This document shows, in pieces, positions 35,628 through 46,479 of a DNA stretch of 64,000 nucleotides; within the stretch, counting starts at the first letter, position 1, and each line of letters begins with the position of its first letter. The translations under genes were made by a program, and so were the position numbers. The stretch covers positions 16,484,820 to 16,548,819 of the forward strand of contig OY741285.1 in NCBI GenBank assembly GCA_963514095.1, in the 5' to 3' direction. Below the pieces are notes generated by a model, which ran no database searches, was not told the origin of the DNA, and saw nothing but the letters and a program-made list of their open reading frames with translations. The DNA comes from Eutrigla gurnardus. Lineage: Eukaryota; Chordata; Actinopteri; Perciformes; Triglidae.

Positions 35628-36881
35628 AGGGATAGTTCGGAATTTTGGACATAAGACCTATTTTCCAAGTGAGCCGGTGTGTTCGAGACGTCTGGAGACG
35701 TTTTTAAGAAATTTCATTCAGTTCTTCTAGTTGCCGAGTTCGCTTATGCTATGGCTAGCGCAAGTCAATGGATCTAGCTAGACAGGCATTAAAAACAGTG
35801 TTGCCCACTCCACAGTACACCCGAGGCAAATCAATTAAAACTCTAGACTGTCGATGTACATATCTGTGTTGATAGAATAATATTTGAAACAAAACTAACC
35901 TCGCATCGCATGAATCATCCATTTTTTGAGGAACTAGTTTCTCAGCAGCATCGGAATTTTACTTTGCTCCGTCGGACTCAAAACTCTAAGACGCGCCGCC
36001 CGAAATACTGCCCGTAAATAGGCAATCGAACCGGGACGAATTGTCGGGACTCATGCCCTCAGACCTGGGTGAAAAGCGCTTGGACCTCACTCAAACACCG
36101 GGCAGCCCACGGCCACGCGAACCCACAATTACGCACTGCGAACCCGGGGACCTCTGCTCCGTCCGTAGACCCGTAAACCCTCAGACGCGTTGCGGGGGAT
36201 TCCCTCCTGGCACCACCAGTCTCCGTTTGTTCGGCCCCGGTTTTCAGCTCCAGCGGGGGCTATCTCGGTCTCCACAGATGCTCATGTTCTGCCCTTTGAG
36301 CATCCCTCTCGCGAAATTCTTCCTCTGTATATTGAGGCTCGTACAGGTACGGTTGGGTTTGGGTGGAAAAAAACTCCTCATCAGAGTCTTCAAAAGTTTC
36401 AGTATATTCTCCAAAAGTGTCCATTTCTGTGAGATTGAAGAAACTAACGCTGCAGGCTACTCTGCGTCTGTAGCAATGACAGCAGGTAAACAAACTATTA
36501 TAGAACTGGTAACTTGTAAGTGCTAAGTGATATCAGTCCGCCACTGCCATAGCCTACTAGGAAGTATGACACGCTGCTGCTGCTGCTGCTGAGACATAAA
36601 TCCTTGAAAATGCAAGGCTGGTTTTATTTCAAACATTCTATCAACATATGTACATCGATAGTCTGCCGTTACAATGGATTTGCCTCGGGTGCACTGTGGA
36701 GTGGGCAAGACTGTTTTTAATGCCTGTCTAGCTAGAACCATTGACTTGCGCTAGCCATAGCATAAGCGAACTTGGCAACTAGAAGAACTGAATGAAATTT
36801 CTTGAAAACGTCTCCAGACGTCTCGAACACACCGGCTCACTTGGAAAATAGGTCTTATGTCCAAAATTCTGAACTATCCCT
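35628..36881. mobile_element. Kolobok-like DNA element with about 280-bp inverted arms and TTAA target
   Basis: It is flanked by TTAA at 35624-35627 and 36882-36885. The left end reads AGGGATAGTTCGGAATTTTG and the right end is its near-exact reverse complement. Inverted similarity extends inward to about 35905 and 36603. TTAA plus an RGGG terminus fits Kolobok. The centre (about 35906-36600) is unique and carries a broken frame described separately. It sits inside the older LINE copy. Confidence 0.8.
36260..36493 (-). pseudogene. Broken ORF inside the Kolobok-like element, resembling transposon-borne P2RX7-type C-terminal-domain proteins
   Basis: The minus-strand frame contains DTFGEYTETFEDSDEEFF, then QPYLYEPQYTEEEFRERDAQ, and stops after HEHLWRPR. 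From memory, the acidic segment followed by (E/Q)PYL(Y/F)EP and an EEE-rich helix resembles the N-terminus of multi-copy fish and cnidarian proteins that carry a P2X7-type intracellular zinc domain. Just beyond, another frame reads WWCQEGIPR, similar to the WWC start of that domain. No full domain is intact. The assignment is tentative. Confidence 0.4.
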
Positions 36882-37721
36882 TTAAGGTGCCCTTTTAAGA
36901 CTTCCCCAGTATTAGCAAACCTAATCAGGATGGGTAGAGCAATCCAAAGCTTGGAGGCAACAGCTGTGAAAGCTCTATCCCCACAGGTCTTTAGGTGGGT
37001 GTGGGGGACGTACATTAGGTTCTGATTGTTGGACCTAAGGGAGCGTGCAGGGTTGTGGGGGTGAATTCAATCAGAAAGATAAGCAGGGGCCTGACCATGT
37101 CATGCCTATATGTCAGTGTGAGTGTTTTGAATTGGATCCTGTAGGATACCGGTAACCAGTGAAGGGAGTGGAAAAGGGAATATTTATTTGATTTCGTAAG
37201 TAGCCTAGCAGCAGCATTTTGAATGGACTGTAGGCAGTGGAGGACAGTATAGTTGAGAGAAGAGAAAAGTGCATTACAATAGTCATGAGCATCTCAGTGG
37301 GGGAGACCACACCCCTAAGTTTGCTGATATTGCGCAGATGGATAAAACATGTTTTTGTGAGTGATTTAATGTGAGATTCAAATGACAGAGATTTGTCAAA
37401 TGTCACCCCTAGGTTTCTCAGGCTTGGGTGGAAAGCAAGTGACAGGGGCCCAATGCTTTGGTTAATCATAGATAGACTACTGTCAGGAGCTATGATTAGC
37501 ACCTCTGTCTTGTCGGTATTTAACTGCAGAAAGTTTTCTGCCATCCAATCATTTATAGCGTCAATGCAAGGCGCCTTGAAAGGCCATCTCATTTTGTTTA
37601 AAAGTGAAATGAAGTTGTTTATCATCTGCATAAAAGTGATATTTGATGTGGGTATGATCTGACCCAGAGGCAATATATATAGATGAATAGTATGGTGCCT
37701 AACACTGAACCCTAGCCACAC

Positions 37722-38196
37722 ACATTTAACGCCACATACGCCTGTTAAGAAACAAACATTGTTAACCCTATTTTAACCCAAAGGTGATCTTTTTCTAAAC
37801 CTAACTGAATCATTTTGTCAGCTCAGCTAGTTGAACCCTGCAGGGCCTTGCACAGTCACGAACCGATGGCCTGTGTTGCTCGACATCCATAGGGGCACAC
37901 ACAGATATAATGAAGATTTTTTTTGTTGTTGAGAAAGATGGATCAATTTTTTTGTATGTCTTGTCGATGCCAATATCAAAACACAACTCTGTTGCAGTGA
38001 TGCTTTAGGTATTGATTGCCCCATCCCTACCACAGAAGTTATACATGGACTTGGCTGTTGGCTGCCATGTTTTTCCACTAACTGCTGTTTTACTTTCTGG
38101 AGACAGGTATTGCATTTCATGAAAAAATTTAATGAATGATGTATAGAAACATTTTTTCTTCTGGTCTTTACATGTGATGACTGTGTGCCAATGTAT
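37722..38196. other. Non-coding DNA
   Basis: No recognised exon or element. It ends at the target site of the hAT element. Confidence 0.35.
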
Positions 38197-38204
38197 GTTT
38201 ATTG

Positions 38205-39493
38205 TAGAGGTGGGGATCACAGAAGTAACTCACGATACAATATTAGGGTTGTAAACGATAAACCGATGCGACCGGATATTCGGTTCAACAAGTGAGAGAT
38301 ACGGCTGCATCGGTAGCAGCCTCCTCAATCGATACGAATTATCAGTGAATTCTTAGATTAATCGGTTACAGAGTCATGGATCGGGTATCGCGACACTTTG
38401 AAGCGGTTGGCGGCATTACACCAGCGTCTCTAAAACAACGCGAGAGCTGAAGCTGCCGGCGAAACGCCGTAGCTGGCTAGCTGGTATGAGTGATAAACAA
38501 GGGACAACACGGAACATGGAGGAGGTGGAGGTGGAGAGGCGGGCGCAGCACAGGTAGGCGGCTGCGACGCTGCCGTGTGACCGCAGGCACTCCACGACCG
38601 CACGTGAGAGACGGACGGCTTTGAATGTCAATCGCTTGTGTCTCAACTTGCGCCCGAGTGGCGGCCGCAGCACGGGTAGCGTCCACGACACTGTCCTGTG
38701 ACCACCATCCAACGAATCAGCCAGACTTTTTTTTGCCAGTGCCATACAGCCACAATGTTTGGGGATATGTGGTATTTTACATATATGAAAAGAAACTATT
38801 GTAGGCCTACTGTCACTTTCATAGAATCGGCTTCTTTATTTTATAAAATATCTTCAACAAATATTAACCGTAGAATCGAATCGTATCGTTCTTACACTGT
38901 ATGGAATCGATTTGAATCGAATCGGTCTGTAATAAAAGGATATCGTTTTTTAATCGAATCGTAACCTGTGTATCTAGATGCATATCGAACCGTTTATCAC
39001 AGAGAGATGTGCAACCCTATACAATATCACAATATTTTGCCCACGATAACGATGATATCACGATACTGCGATTCTGCGAAACACGGTATATTGCAAGAAA
39101 TCATGTACGATATGAATCACAATATCTGTGTATCTGAAGGAGGAAAAATACCAGTGAAAAGGCAAATGCAGGAATGAATTTTATACTGTGTTTATTCACT
39201 CAATCACTAGTCCCTCTTTAACACACTGACTGAACATTTCTACTGTGCCATCATTCCAAAATAGCCATAAACTGGCAAAAACCCAAGAGGAGTCATGGAG
39301 TAGTGACTCTGGTGAGGCAAAATGCTAACAGGCTTAATCCTTGGAATCAGCGAATAGCACTTGCATATTTTAATAAAAAAAGAAAGAACTAATAAATATA
39401 GATTTTTTTTTACATCGGGCCAGTGTATCAATAACGTACAGCAGCAGGGAGTATCATGATATATCGCTATTATGATAAATTGTCCAACCACTA
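38205..39493. mobile_element. Outer hAT-type element (non-autonomous), host of a second hAT
   Basis: The left end is TAGAGGTGGGGATC and the right end, on the minus strand, TAGTGGTTGGACAA. The flanking 8-mers are GTTTATTG (38197-38204) and GTTTATTT (39494-39501), one mismatch. The interior is full of ATCACGATA-like words. Without the inner insertion it is about 0.5 kb, with no transposase. Confidence 0.75.
38244..39019. mobile_element. Inner hAT-type element, perfect 8-bp target duplication
   Basis: The left end TAGGGTTGTAAACGATAAAC and the right end (minus strand TAGGGTTGCACATC, with GATAAACGGTTCGATA further in) form an imperfect inverted repeat. TACAATAT flanks both sides exactly (38236-38243 and 39020-39027). 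The centre (38400-38700) is GC- and CpG-rich, unlike the ends, but its ORFs are unrecognised. It inserted into the outer element 39 bp from that element's left end. Confidence 0.85.
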
Positions 39494-41651
39494 GTTTATT
39501 TGGGGTCTAATTTAGCCATAGCTGCTTGTGATTGACCTCAGAGTTAATGTTTCCTTTCCCGGAGCTCACCCCCTATACTTTATGGATTATCAGACCCACA
39601 AGTCATTATTTTAATAATTCATAGGTGATGAGGATCACTGTAAGTCACCCTGGATGAATCTGGATGATGAATAATGTAGACTGCAGCAGATCCCAGGACA
39701 CCGGACACAACACCCCCCCCCCCCCTTCATGGTCAGCCTTTCTTTCATCCATTCCATTTTTGCCCAGGCTTTATGTATCGTCACGCTCCTCTTCCTCTTT
39801 GTCTCCAGCTCTTATTTGCTCTCTGTCTCCCTATCATCCATTTCAACTTTCTCCACTGTGTCTCTGTCCGACTCTTCTTCAAGCTTTTACTTTTCCCTCT
39901 CCATCTCTCTCTCTCCCTGACCCCTTTCTTCCCCCCTCCCTCTTTGTTCCCCTGTGAAAGCATTAAGAAATTATTCACAGTGGGGTTTTTTTTTCCTGCC
40001 TGGGCTTGAGCTGAGTGCTGGGCTGATTCGTGAGGAGCACTAAGGTCATCCACAGTGGCTGCTGCTGTGAGTACATCTCCCCCATTTCCTCCTACAGTAC
40101 ATACATCCATGTAGGGAAATTGCCTGCCTCCATGGCCTGGAGAAAGCACGCTGCAACACAGGCATCAAACTTTTAATTTTATGTGGCTGTTAAACCATGC
40201 AGTTGTTTGCTTGTTGTCATTTTCTCTTTGAGTTAGGGCTGAAGGATATAGCAATACTAACATCGCAAAAGCAACGATGGATGGTATTTAATTTCTCGTG
40301 CCCGTCACAGCCATCCTGCACATTCAGGTAGAGCTATTTTCCATAGGTAAAAAAGAACAATGAATCTGAATTTCCTTACACTATTGTCATACAAATATCA
40401 AGAGTTGTTTTCATTAAGGTAAACAGTCAGTTGCGCTAATTCTCCAGTTGGGTGCCATCAAGCTATTGCAATAGAAGATGGAATTGTAAAGAAACGGTCA
40501 AGTTAATTGTCGTATACATTAAAAAGTACAGTTTTACATTCAAATGCAATGAAATGCATCTGCCCCAATCCTCTCATCCCGTAAAAAGGATATGCAATAT
40601 GAATAAATTAGCGACAACAACACTAAAAAGAAGAAATTCTACTATGATAAAAACATCATTGGGGTATTGTAAATGCTTGTGTGTTATTTTAAAGTGTTTG
40701 TTGTTACCACCTGGGGGTAAAATTTATCTTTCAAGCGGCTAGGCTGACCTCTGATGCTCTGTAGGCGTTTTCCAGAGGAAAAGAATGAGAACATACCATT
40801 TGCTTGCTGGCTGTTATCCTCCATTTCACTTATGGCCTTACTTCTGATGGAGAAGGTGTAAATGTCCTGAATCTGTGATGTTCCTGTGATTTTTGGAGCT
40901 CCTGTCCTCCTCAGTTAGTGGGGCGGCTGAACTTTACGCACCCGCCGACTCGGACACTCGCCGATCCGTCTATAAATAAACACAATAGTATTTGAATAAC
41001 TTGTCATTATTGCTTCTTATTACTAATGAAATACACGTTGGATTTAGTGCCGTGACGCCGTCAGCACAGGTCACTGGTGTTTTTAATTTTCCAGAACGTG
41101 TCATTATGGACAAATGCTGGTTCAACCGGTTTGCATAAATCAAACCTGTACACCAAACCGGTGAAACTGGAAATCGGCCCAACCCTAATGCCCAGGGTCA
41201 AGGTCGCTCATCTTCAAGCCCCGGTTGCGTCTTGTGAGACATATAGTGAACTGATAGGTAAAGACATTGGAGCTTGTTGATTGTCATTTTCCAGTTTAAG
41301 CCATTTTTTATTACATAGGTGCACTTAAAATAACTCAACTTTAATATTGCTGATTTGATCCCATGATTAACTGATGTTGCATTCATGCACTGAAAAAAAT
41401 AAATATTACTCTTCTGCATGATTGATTCTGGCTGATCTTATCTGCCACCGTTTCATTATTGTGGGAAGATATTTATTGGTAGACAGACTGAGCAGGGGCT
41501 TTTCTCTTTGGTTACTTTTTTATATATTACTAAGTGGAATATTGCTCTGACTATTAAAGTCAATACATTCTAATAGCCTTTCCAAATGCAGATAATCTAT
41601 ATTTGTGGGCCTAAAAAAGCAGTAACAAAGATGCTGATTCCTTTTCACGGG
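39494..41651. other. Non-coding DNA with a C14 run and pyrimidine-rich tract
   Basis: A C run lies at about 39712-39725, followed by a long pyrimidine-rich tract to about 39955. This explains the Ser/Leu/Pro-rich ORFs in all frames there. Nothing else is recognised. Confidence 0.4.
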
Positions 41652-41659
41652 GACCACTC

Positions 41660-42401
41660 TAGAGCTGTCAATGTTCCTCTATAATGCTATTCGAATTTCA
41701 TTCCATATTTTTTTCAATATTCAAATTATATTCGAATATTTAATGCTCAAATTCAGCCTTTTATTAATATTCACTACACTACACAGGCTTATACGTTGCC
41801 AATGCCATTATCGGCAATGTGGTTGTTTTACTTCCTGTCCACTAGAGGGCGTTCCAAAAACATTAACAATATGTTGAATTACCGACAGCTGACAGCTTTC
41901 CAGATAAGTATTCATTAAGAAAGTAAAACAACCACATTGCCGTTCTCCTGGGGACGCTGTTTCCCCGTTGCCATGGCTACGCCCTCCTCATCTCACCGTC
42001 AGCTCTACTTTCCCTTTTTCACATACTTCCTGCTGTCGGTCTCGTTCCAGATGAATCAGATGGAGAAGCGTCATCGCTTCTAGAGCTCCGTCCATATCTT
42101 TGTTTCATTTCACCGAGTGCTGCCGCCTGTTATCTCTGCGTTATCTCCGTGATGCGTCATGTTATCTCCGTGGGCACCGCTGTCGGCTATTTCTGTTAGT
42201 GAGATTGTGATTCAGAAAACTTTATTGTTCATCAGACTTCATGTGTCAAAATCTGTTTATGCGGGTAGGCCAAGGCGAAGAGGTGAGATTTGCTAATGCA
42301 AAATAAAAATAAAAATAATCAAATCTCAGACTTCGAATAGTAATGATTTTTTTTACTATTTGAATTATATTTGATTCCTGAAATTCATTCTGACAGCCCT
42401 A
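41660..42401 (+). mobile_element. hAT-type MITE, family A copy 1
   Basis: The ends are TAGAGCTGTCAATG and, on the minus strand, TAGGGCTGTCAGAATG. The flanking 8-mers are GACCACTC and GACCACAC (one mismatch). Inside, GGCAATGTGGTTGTTTTACT and TCCACTAGAGGGCGTTCC are followed about 80 bp later by the inverted GTAAAACAACCACATTGCC, a built-in hairpin. The same hairpin appears at the window's right end. No transposase. Confidence 0.85.
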
Positions 42402-44185
42402 GACCACACTTTGATTATAAATGTATGGACATTACCATACCTGCAACACTTAATAACCGCAGGACTCACCCCCCGTCCCCTATGGGAAGGTGAATGGTAC
42501 GAGGGGGAAATGTATGTATTTATGGCATTGATCCGAAGCAGGATGGGCGTTGGGAGTCAGAGTGGAAGACATGGCCTGCTGGCTATTATCCGTGGCCCGA
42601 CCGAGACATGAGGCATGGCAGACAGGCGATTAGCTGACAATGAGAGGACGAGTGGCCTGTCCATCGGCCTGGCATACATCATGCAGACAGGACGCGGCCG
42701 TATTGCTTGCATTTGCGGCCTCATTAGGGAATCAGGCTTCAGTCATATTTCTTAGATCTGGGCTGAGCAGATCAATAGAATGAGATGGACTCACTGCCAG
42801 CAAGCCACTTGTGTCTGAGTGGGGCTAGCACAGCTCTGTCCGTTCTGGAGCGAGCCTTACCTCAGCACTTTGCCTGAGGGGTGAGGAGAGGGAGCGCGCT
42901 GGTGATGAGTCACTTCCACAAGTTTTTTTATTGATTAGCTGTGGGGCATTATATCTCAGTACTCGTTAAATGTGCTGTCTACCCGTCTGCTCTGCTTTTC
43001 TTTTCTTTTTTTGCATGGAAATGATGATCTTCAAGACTTGCCGAGTATTCCTGCTGTTCAATCGTTTACCATGGCTTTAAAAGAGAGAAATGAAGCGTAT
43101 AACAAGGGATCAGAGATTTTAGTGTGTGTCAATTGGGCAGGTACATCATTTATTTTATTCTAAATTAGTTGTGCTTCGCTGGAGATGACATTTTCCTCTG
43201 GCTGATGTGGGTGAAAGTGAATTCATTTCAGGCAGAGCAGAGAGAGATTTTGTTCCAAGAAATATGTGGATGCGTGCGTACAGAACTGTGTGCTGCTGCC
43301 TATTAAAATTCCACATGAACAGCCACACACTGCATCGCTATCACAATCTGCTCCATCTCACCATGTGCCATTTGCACATTTCCTCAAGAGATTAGCCATT
43401 TGTTTGAAAAGGCAAATCTCTGGAGGAGAGTGAGGGGAGACATATGCAAAAATGAAATGCTGTCCTTACAGTGTCAGACAAACACCAACTGAAGACAAAA
43501 AAGGCCGACTTCAGTAGTGTTGGGTATCACTTAAAGGTAATGAATACAAGTGCTGGTATTTGCCTTGAAAATGCATGTTTTGTACAAAACCCAGAAGAAG
43601 CCAAATTCCTTAAATGTTGTCCAAATGCAAGCAGTCATACAATAACGTAACCTAAATAACCTGGTCTTAAATTGGCTTTCCACCATTCCACCATCTTTGT
43701 TCTGCATCTCGCTGCCACAGTTGAGGTCATGGTAAGGCTGGCAGGCAGTGCGTAATGTTCAGTCATCTGCACCAGGCTAGAAAGTCTCAACACGTGTCCT
43801 CTTTTTAATGCTTCACTTCCCACTCATCTTTGCCTTCAGTCATTTCTGTGGACTTAAAGTGTGGTTTTTCCTCAGCGTCGTTTACAGCAACGCAGCGTGA
43901 CTGAGGTGACAGGTGATCGTAACGAGGGGTTTGACGCTGCATGTGTCCTGCAGCTTAGAGACACTGTGATGCCTGTTGGCAGATTGCAGGCACAGGACAT
44001 GTTGTTATCCTCCCACACGATTACAGCAAGATGATGTTTGAGCTTACATGTACTGGAGCTAACAGTGGAGTTACGCTATGAATAGAAAATGTTTTCATTA
44101 TTTTCATATAATGTTTATACGATTCTGTAGCTTGCTAGCGGTGGTATGTTTTAGCATCAAAATGCTAATTTCCCAAGTCCTTCCA
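42402..44185. other. Non-coding DNA, part possibly conserved
   Basis: The stretch at about 42520-42870 is GC-richer and non-repetitive (GGCGATTAGCTGACAATGAG, CATTTGCGGCCTCATTAGGG) and looks like conserved non-coding DNA. The remainder is AT-rich with short unrecognised ORFs. Confidence 0.3.
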
Positions 44186-44306
44186 TCCATCCATTTTCTA
44201 CCGCTTATCCTGTATTCGGGGTCGCGGGGGGGCTGGAGCCGATCCCAGCTGTCATTGGGCGAAGGCAGGGTACACCCTGGACAGGACGCCAGTCTATCAC
44301 AGGGTT
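44183..44306 (+). repeat. Fragment of the abundant teleost repeat also seen at 32.8 kb
   Basis: It begins CCATCCATCCATTTTCTACC and continues GCTTATCCTGTATTCGGGGT, CTGGAGCCGATCCCAGCTGT and GGACAGGACGCCAGTCTATC, the usual start of this family. It ends at CACAGGG, where similarity stops, so it holds the part missing from the copy at 32805. Confidence 0.75.
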
Positions 44307-45534
44307 CCCAAGTCCTTCAAAGTCCTAATTTATGTGGCTAAAATATGTTTTGCTGCTGCCCCTGTCCACAGCAGTACATCGCTAATCAACTGCGATATGA
44401 CCTACGTCCCTGCTTTTTGCGGTTGAGTGGGTTTTACCATTTGAAAAACCCTGGATGAAAGGCAGATCGACCTTTTTAATGAAGAGTGCCAAAATGTCTA
44501 CCTACACTTCACTGTAAACGTCTGTGCTCGGAGCTTAAACACTGTTAGGTTTGATTCAGAGCCAGTTTCTCAGTCATTAATGTGCATCTGAGGAGAAATG
44601 GAGTGATAAGAACTGATTTATTACAGTGTAGGCTGGGAAGAAGGTGCTGCTTTGCCAAGTGTTATTATCTATACCACAGTATTAAGTGTTTTATTGGCCG
44701 TATAGGTCGAGACAGGAAGGTCTGAAATCCTTTGCTGGCTGCATTTCGGAGAAGACTTTGAAATTCAATGTTGTCCTATTTCCAGTCTAGACGGATGCAT
44801 ACACACAGGGTACCGATGACGTTAGCAAAGCAATCCCCAAGACTGCTTTCTGTGATTCATTTCATTTTAATTAAGCATTAATACCATTTCTGAACCAGAA
44901 CGCTGTTCGTTGAATAAAATATCCGTTTCAACACCAAGATGAAGAAATAGGAATAAGGCCATGAGACAGAAACATCTGGAGATTAAGAGGGAGATGTATG
45001 TCGCTGTGATCTATGTGTGTGTGAGAAGATGTGAGACGGGGAGAGAAGATAAGTCCTGATTCCATGTGATATGTGGTGTGAATCACCGGAGCAAAACATG
45101 ATGATCTGTTTGACATTACCTCTCAGAAATGTCATCATCCTAAAGAGCAGTGCTGAAGTGAGCTGCTGATTAGCTAATTGACAGAAACTAAAAGCTGGAG
45201 TGTGGTCCCGTTCCATAATGAACGTCCATTACATACGAGCCCTTGCCAAACGAGTTGCGGTGTCTGCTGCGACCGGCAGGTGAGCTCGCTGCATCTCCCT
45301 CACCCCTGGAAGCATTCGCTTCGAGTCTTCTTGTGCATTCATGTTCTCTTTAATCCTCCCTCTGAACGCTGAATTTGTTTTTATCTGGAGCAGAAAGTGG
45401 CTTTCGTCATACTCGCTACGGTATCTCCCATATGGTAATGACTCTCACTCGAGCACTCAAAGAACTTCTGAACTCCAGCTTTAATCAAAAACAAACTTTC
45501 ATAAAACAAAAAGGTCATTCACTTCAACAGCTTC
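44307..45534. other. Non-coding DNA
   Basis: No element. A stretch at 45185-45279 is bounded by CTAATTGACAG and GGCAG|GTGAGC and is open in one frame, but the product is unrecognised and I did not call it an exon. Confidence 0.3.
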
Positions 45535-45538
45535 TTAA

Positions 45539-46157
45539 AGAGACAGTGTGTAGGAAGGAATTACTCCCATCTAGTGGTGAATTATATTTTGCGTTCAAAC
45601 GAATAGTGCTCTCTAGTGCATCACTTTGTTGTAACTCCGTTATACCAAGAAGCTTTGACAACATGTCGTCCAACACCACTTCACCAGTATTCTTTCAGGT
45701 GATGAGGTTGATATTTCAAACATGTGTGAGCATGTAGAAGTCATTACTCCTCCAGCAAGAGAGTCATTTATGTTGCCATGTTTATATTGGTTTATTTTTG
45801 GTACCCTTCCATTACTATGTCGTAGCCTATAGCATCAGCTAACAACTAGACACACAACAAACACAAACCAATGTGACTAAAGAGCCCGGGATCTCCAGGA
45901 TTAATGCATCACTGGACGGATGAAGAAGTCTGTCAAAGTTGCTCTCCGGGAGCTCCAGGGGGGACAGCGGGACTTGGGCGCACCGGTTTTCAGGATGGAT
46001 GCATCACGGGCAGATTGAAAATTTCAATTTGAAATTTGAAATTTCAGTCACGCTGGCTCTGAACGAAAACGCGTTTAGGTGCCATGTCCCTCCTCGGCGG
46101 TTAGAGTCTTCAAAATGGCTGAATGATTTTACTTAAAATGTTACACACTGTCCCTTT
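45539..46157. mobile_element. TTAA-flanked MITE (Kolobok-like), second copy type
   Basis: TTAA lies at 45535-45538 and 46158-46161. The left end AGAGACAGTGTGTAGG and the right end (minus strand AAGGGACAGTGTGTAA) are inverted repeats related to those of the element at 18833-19085. Inside, the phrase ATTTCAATTTGAAATTTGAAATTTC is a local palindromic repeat. No ORF is recognised. Confidence 0.7.
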
Positions 46158-46410
46158 TTAAATGTCTTTTTTTATCACTGCAAGGCCAGTTCACCTATCA
46201 TGGGGGATACGAACAGAAAAATGAAATCATTTGCATGATATCTTCTGTGGCTCTGGAGGACCTTGGTCAATGAGCGACAATGAATTATCTGCATCAAGTA
46301 CGAGATACTAAAGGTTCTCTGCCGCTTCTTTTTTTTTTTACCATCATTGTTTAATCTCTCACAGGCCTCCAGCTTTATTGAAGCGCAGTGTTGAATCACT
46401 GGAGTGCCAG

Positions 46411-46479
46411 TTTAATCAAAAGATAATAATCAAGAGACTAATTGAAAATAATGAAAATAACCATCAGTTGCAGCCCTAG
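46411..46479 (-). repeat. Terminal fragment of a common teleost hAT MITE
   Basis: Read on the minus strand it starts TAGGGCTGCAACTGATGG and continues with TTATTTTCATTATTTTC. From memory this is the terminus of a widespread fish hAT MITE. The rest of the element is not visible. Confidence 0.5.

Larger units (their letters stand above)
35411..37721 (-). mobile_element. L2-like LINE 3' portion, split by a TTAA element
   Basis: On the minus strand the copy runs from 37721 down. First comes RT C-terminal sequence (AINDWMAENFLQLNTDKTEV, LRNLGVTFDKSLSFESHIKS), then GDRAFTAVASKLWIALPI at about 36960, then an interruption at 36881-35628. It resumes at 35623 and ends with GCGCTATATAAAAATGTTTT and a (TTAC)n-like tail at about 35411-35437. 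Several frameshifts make it non-functional. It differs from the fragment at 34676-35353, so two separate insertions are present. Confidence 0.8.

Noticed and set aside
35628..36881. piggyBac element
   Set aside because: TTAA fits, but the terminus AGGGATAG rather than CCC fits Kolobok better. No piggyBac transposase is seen.
45185..45279. Possible exon with acceptor CTAATTGACAG and donor GGCAG|GTGAGC
   Set aside because: It is open in one frame, but the product is unrecognised and the phase does not fit the putative exon at 33946-33995.
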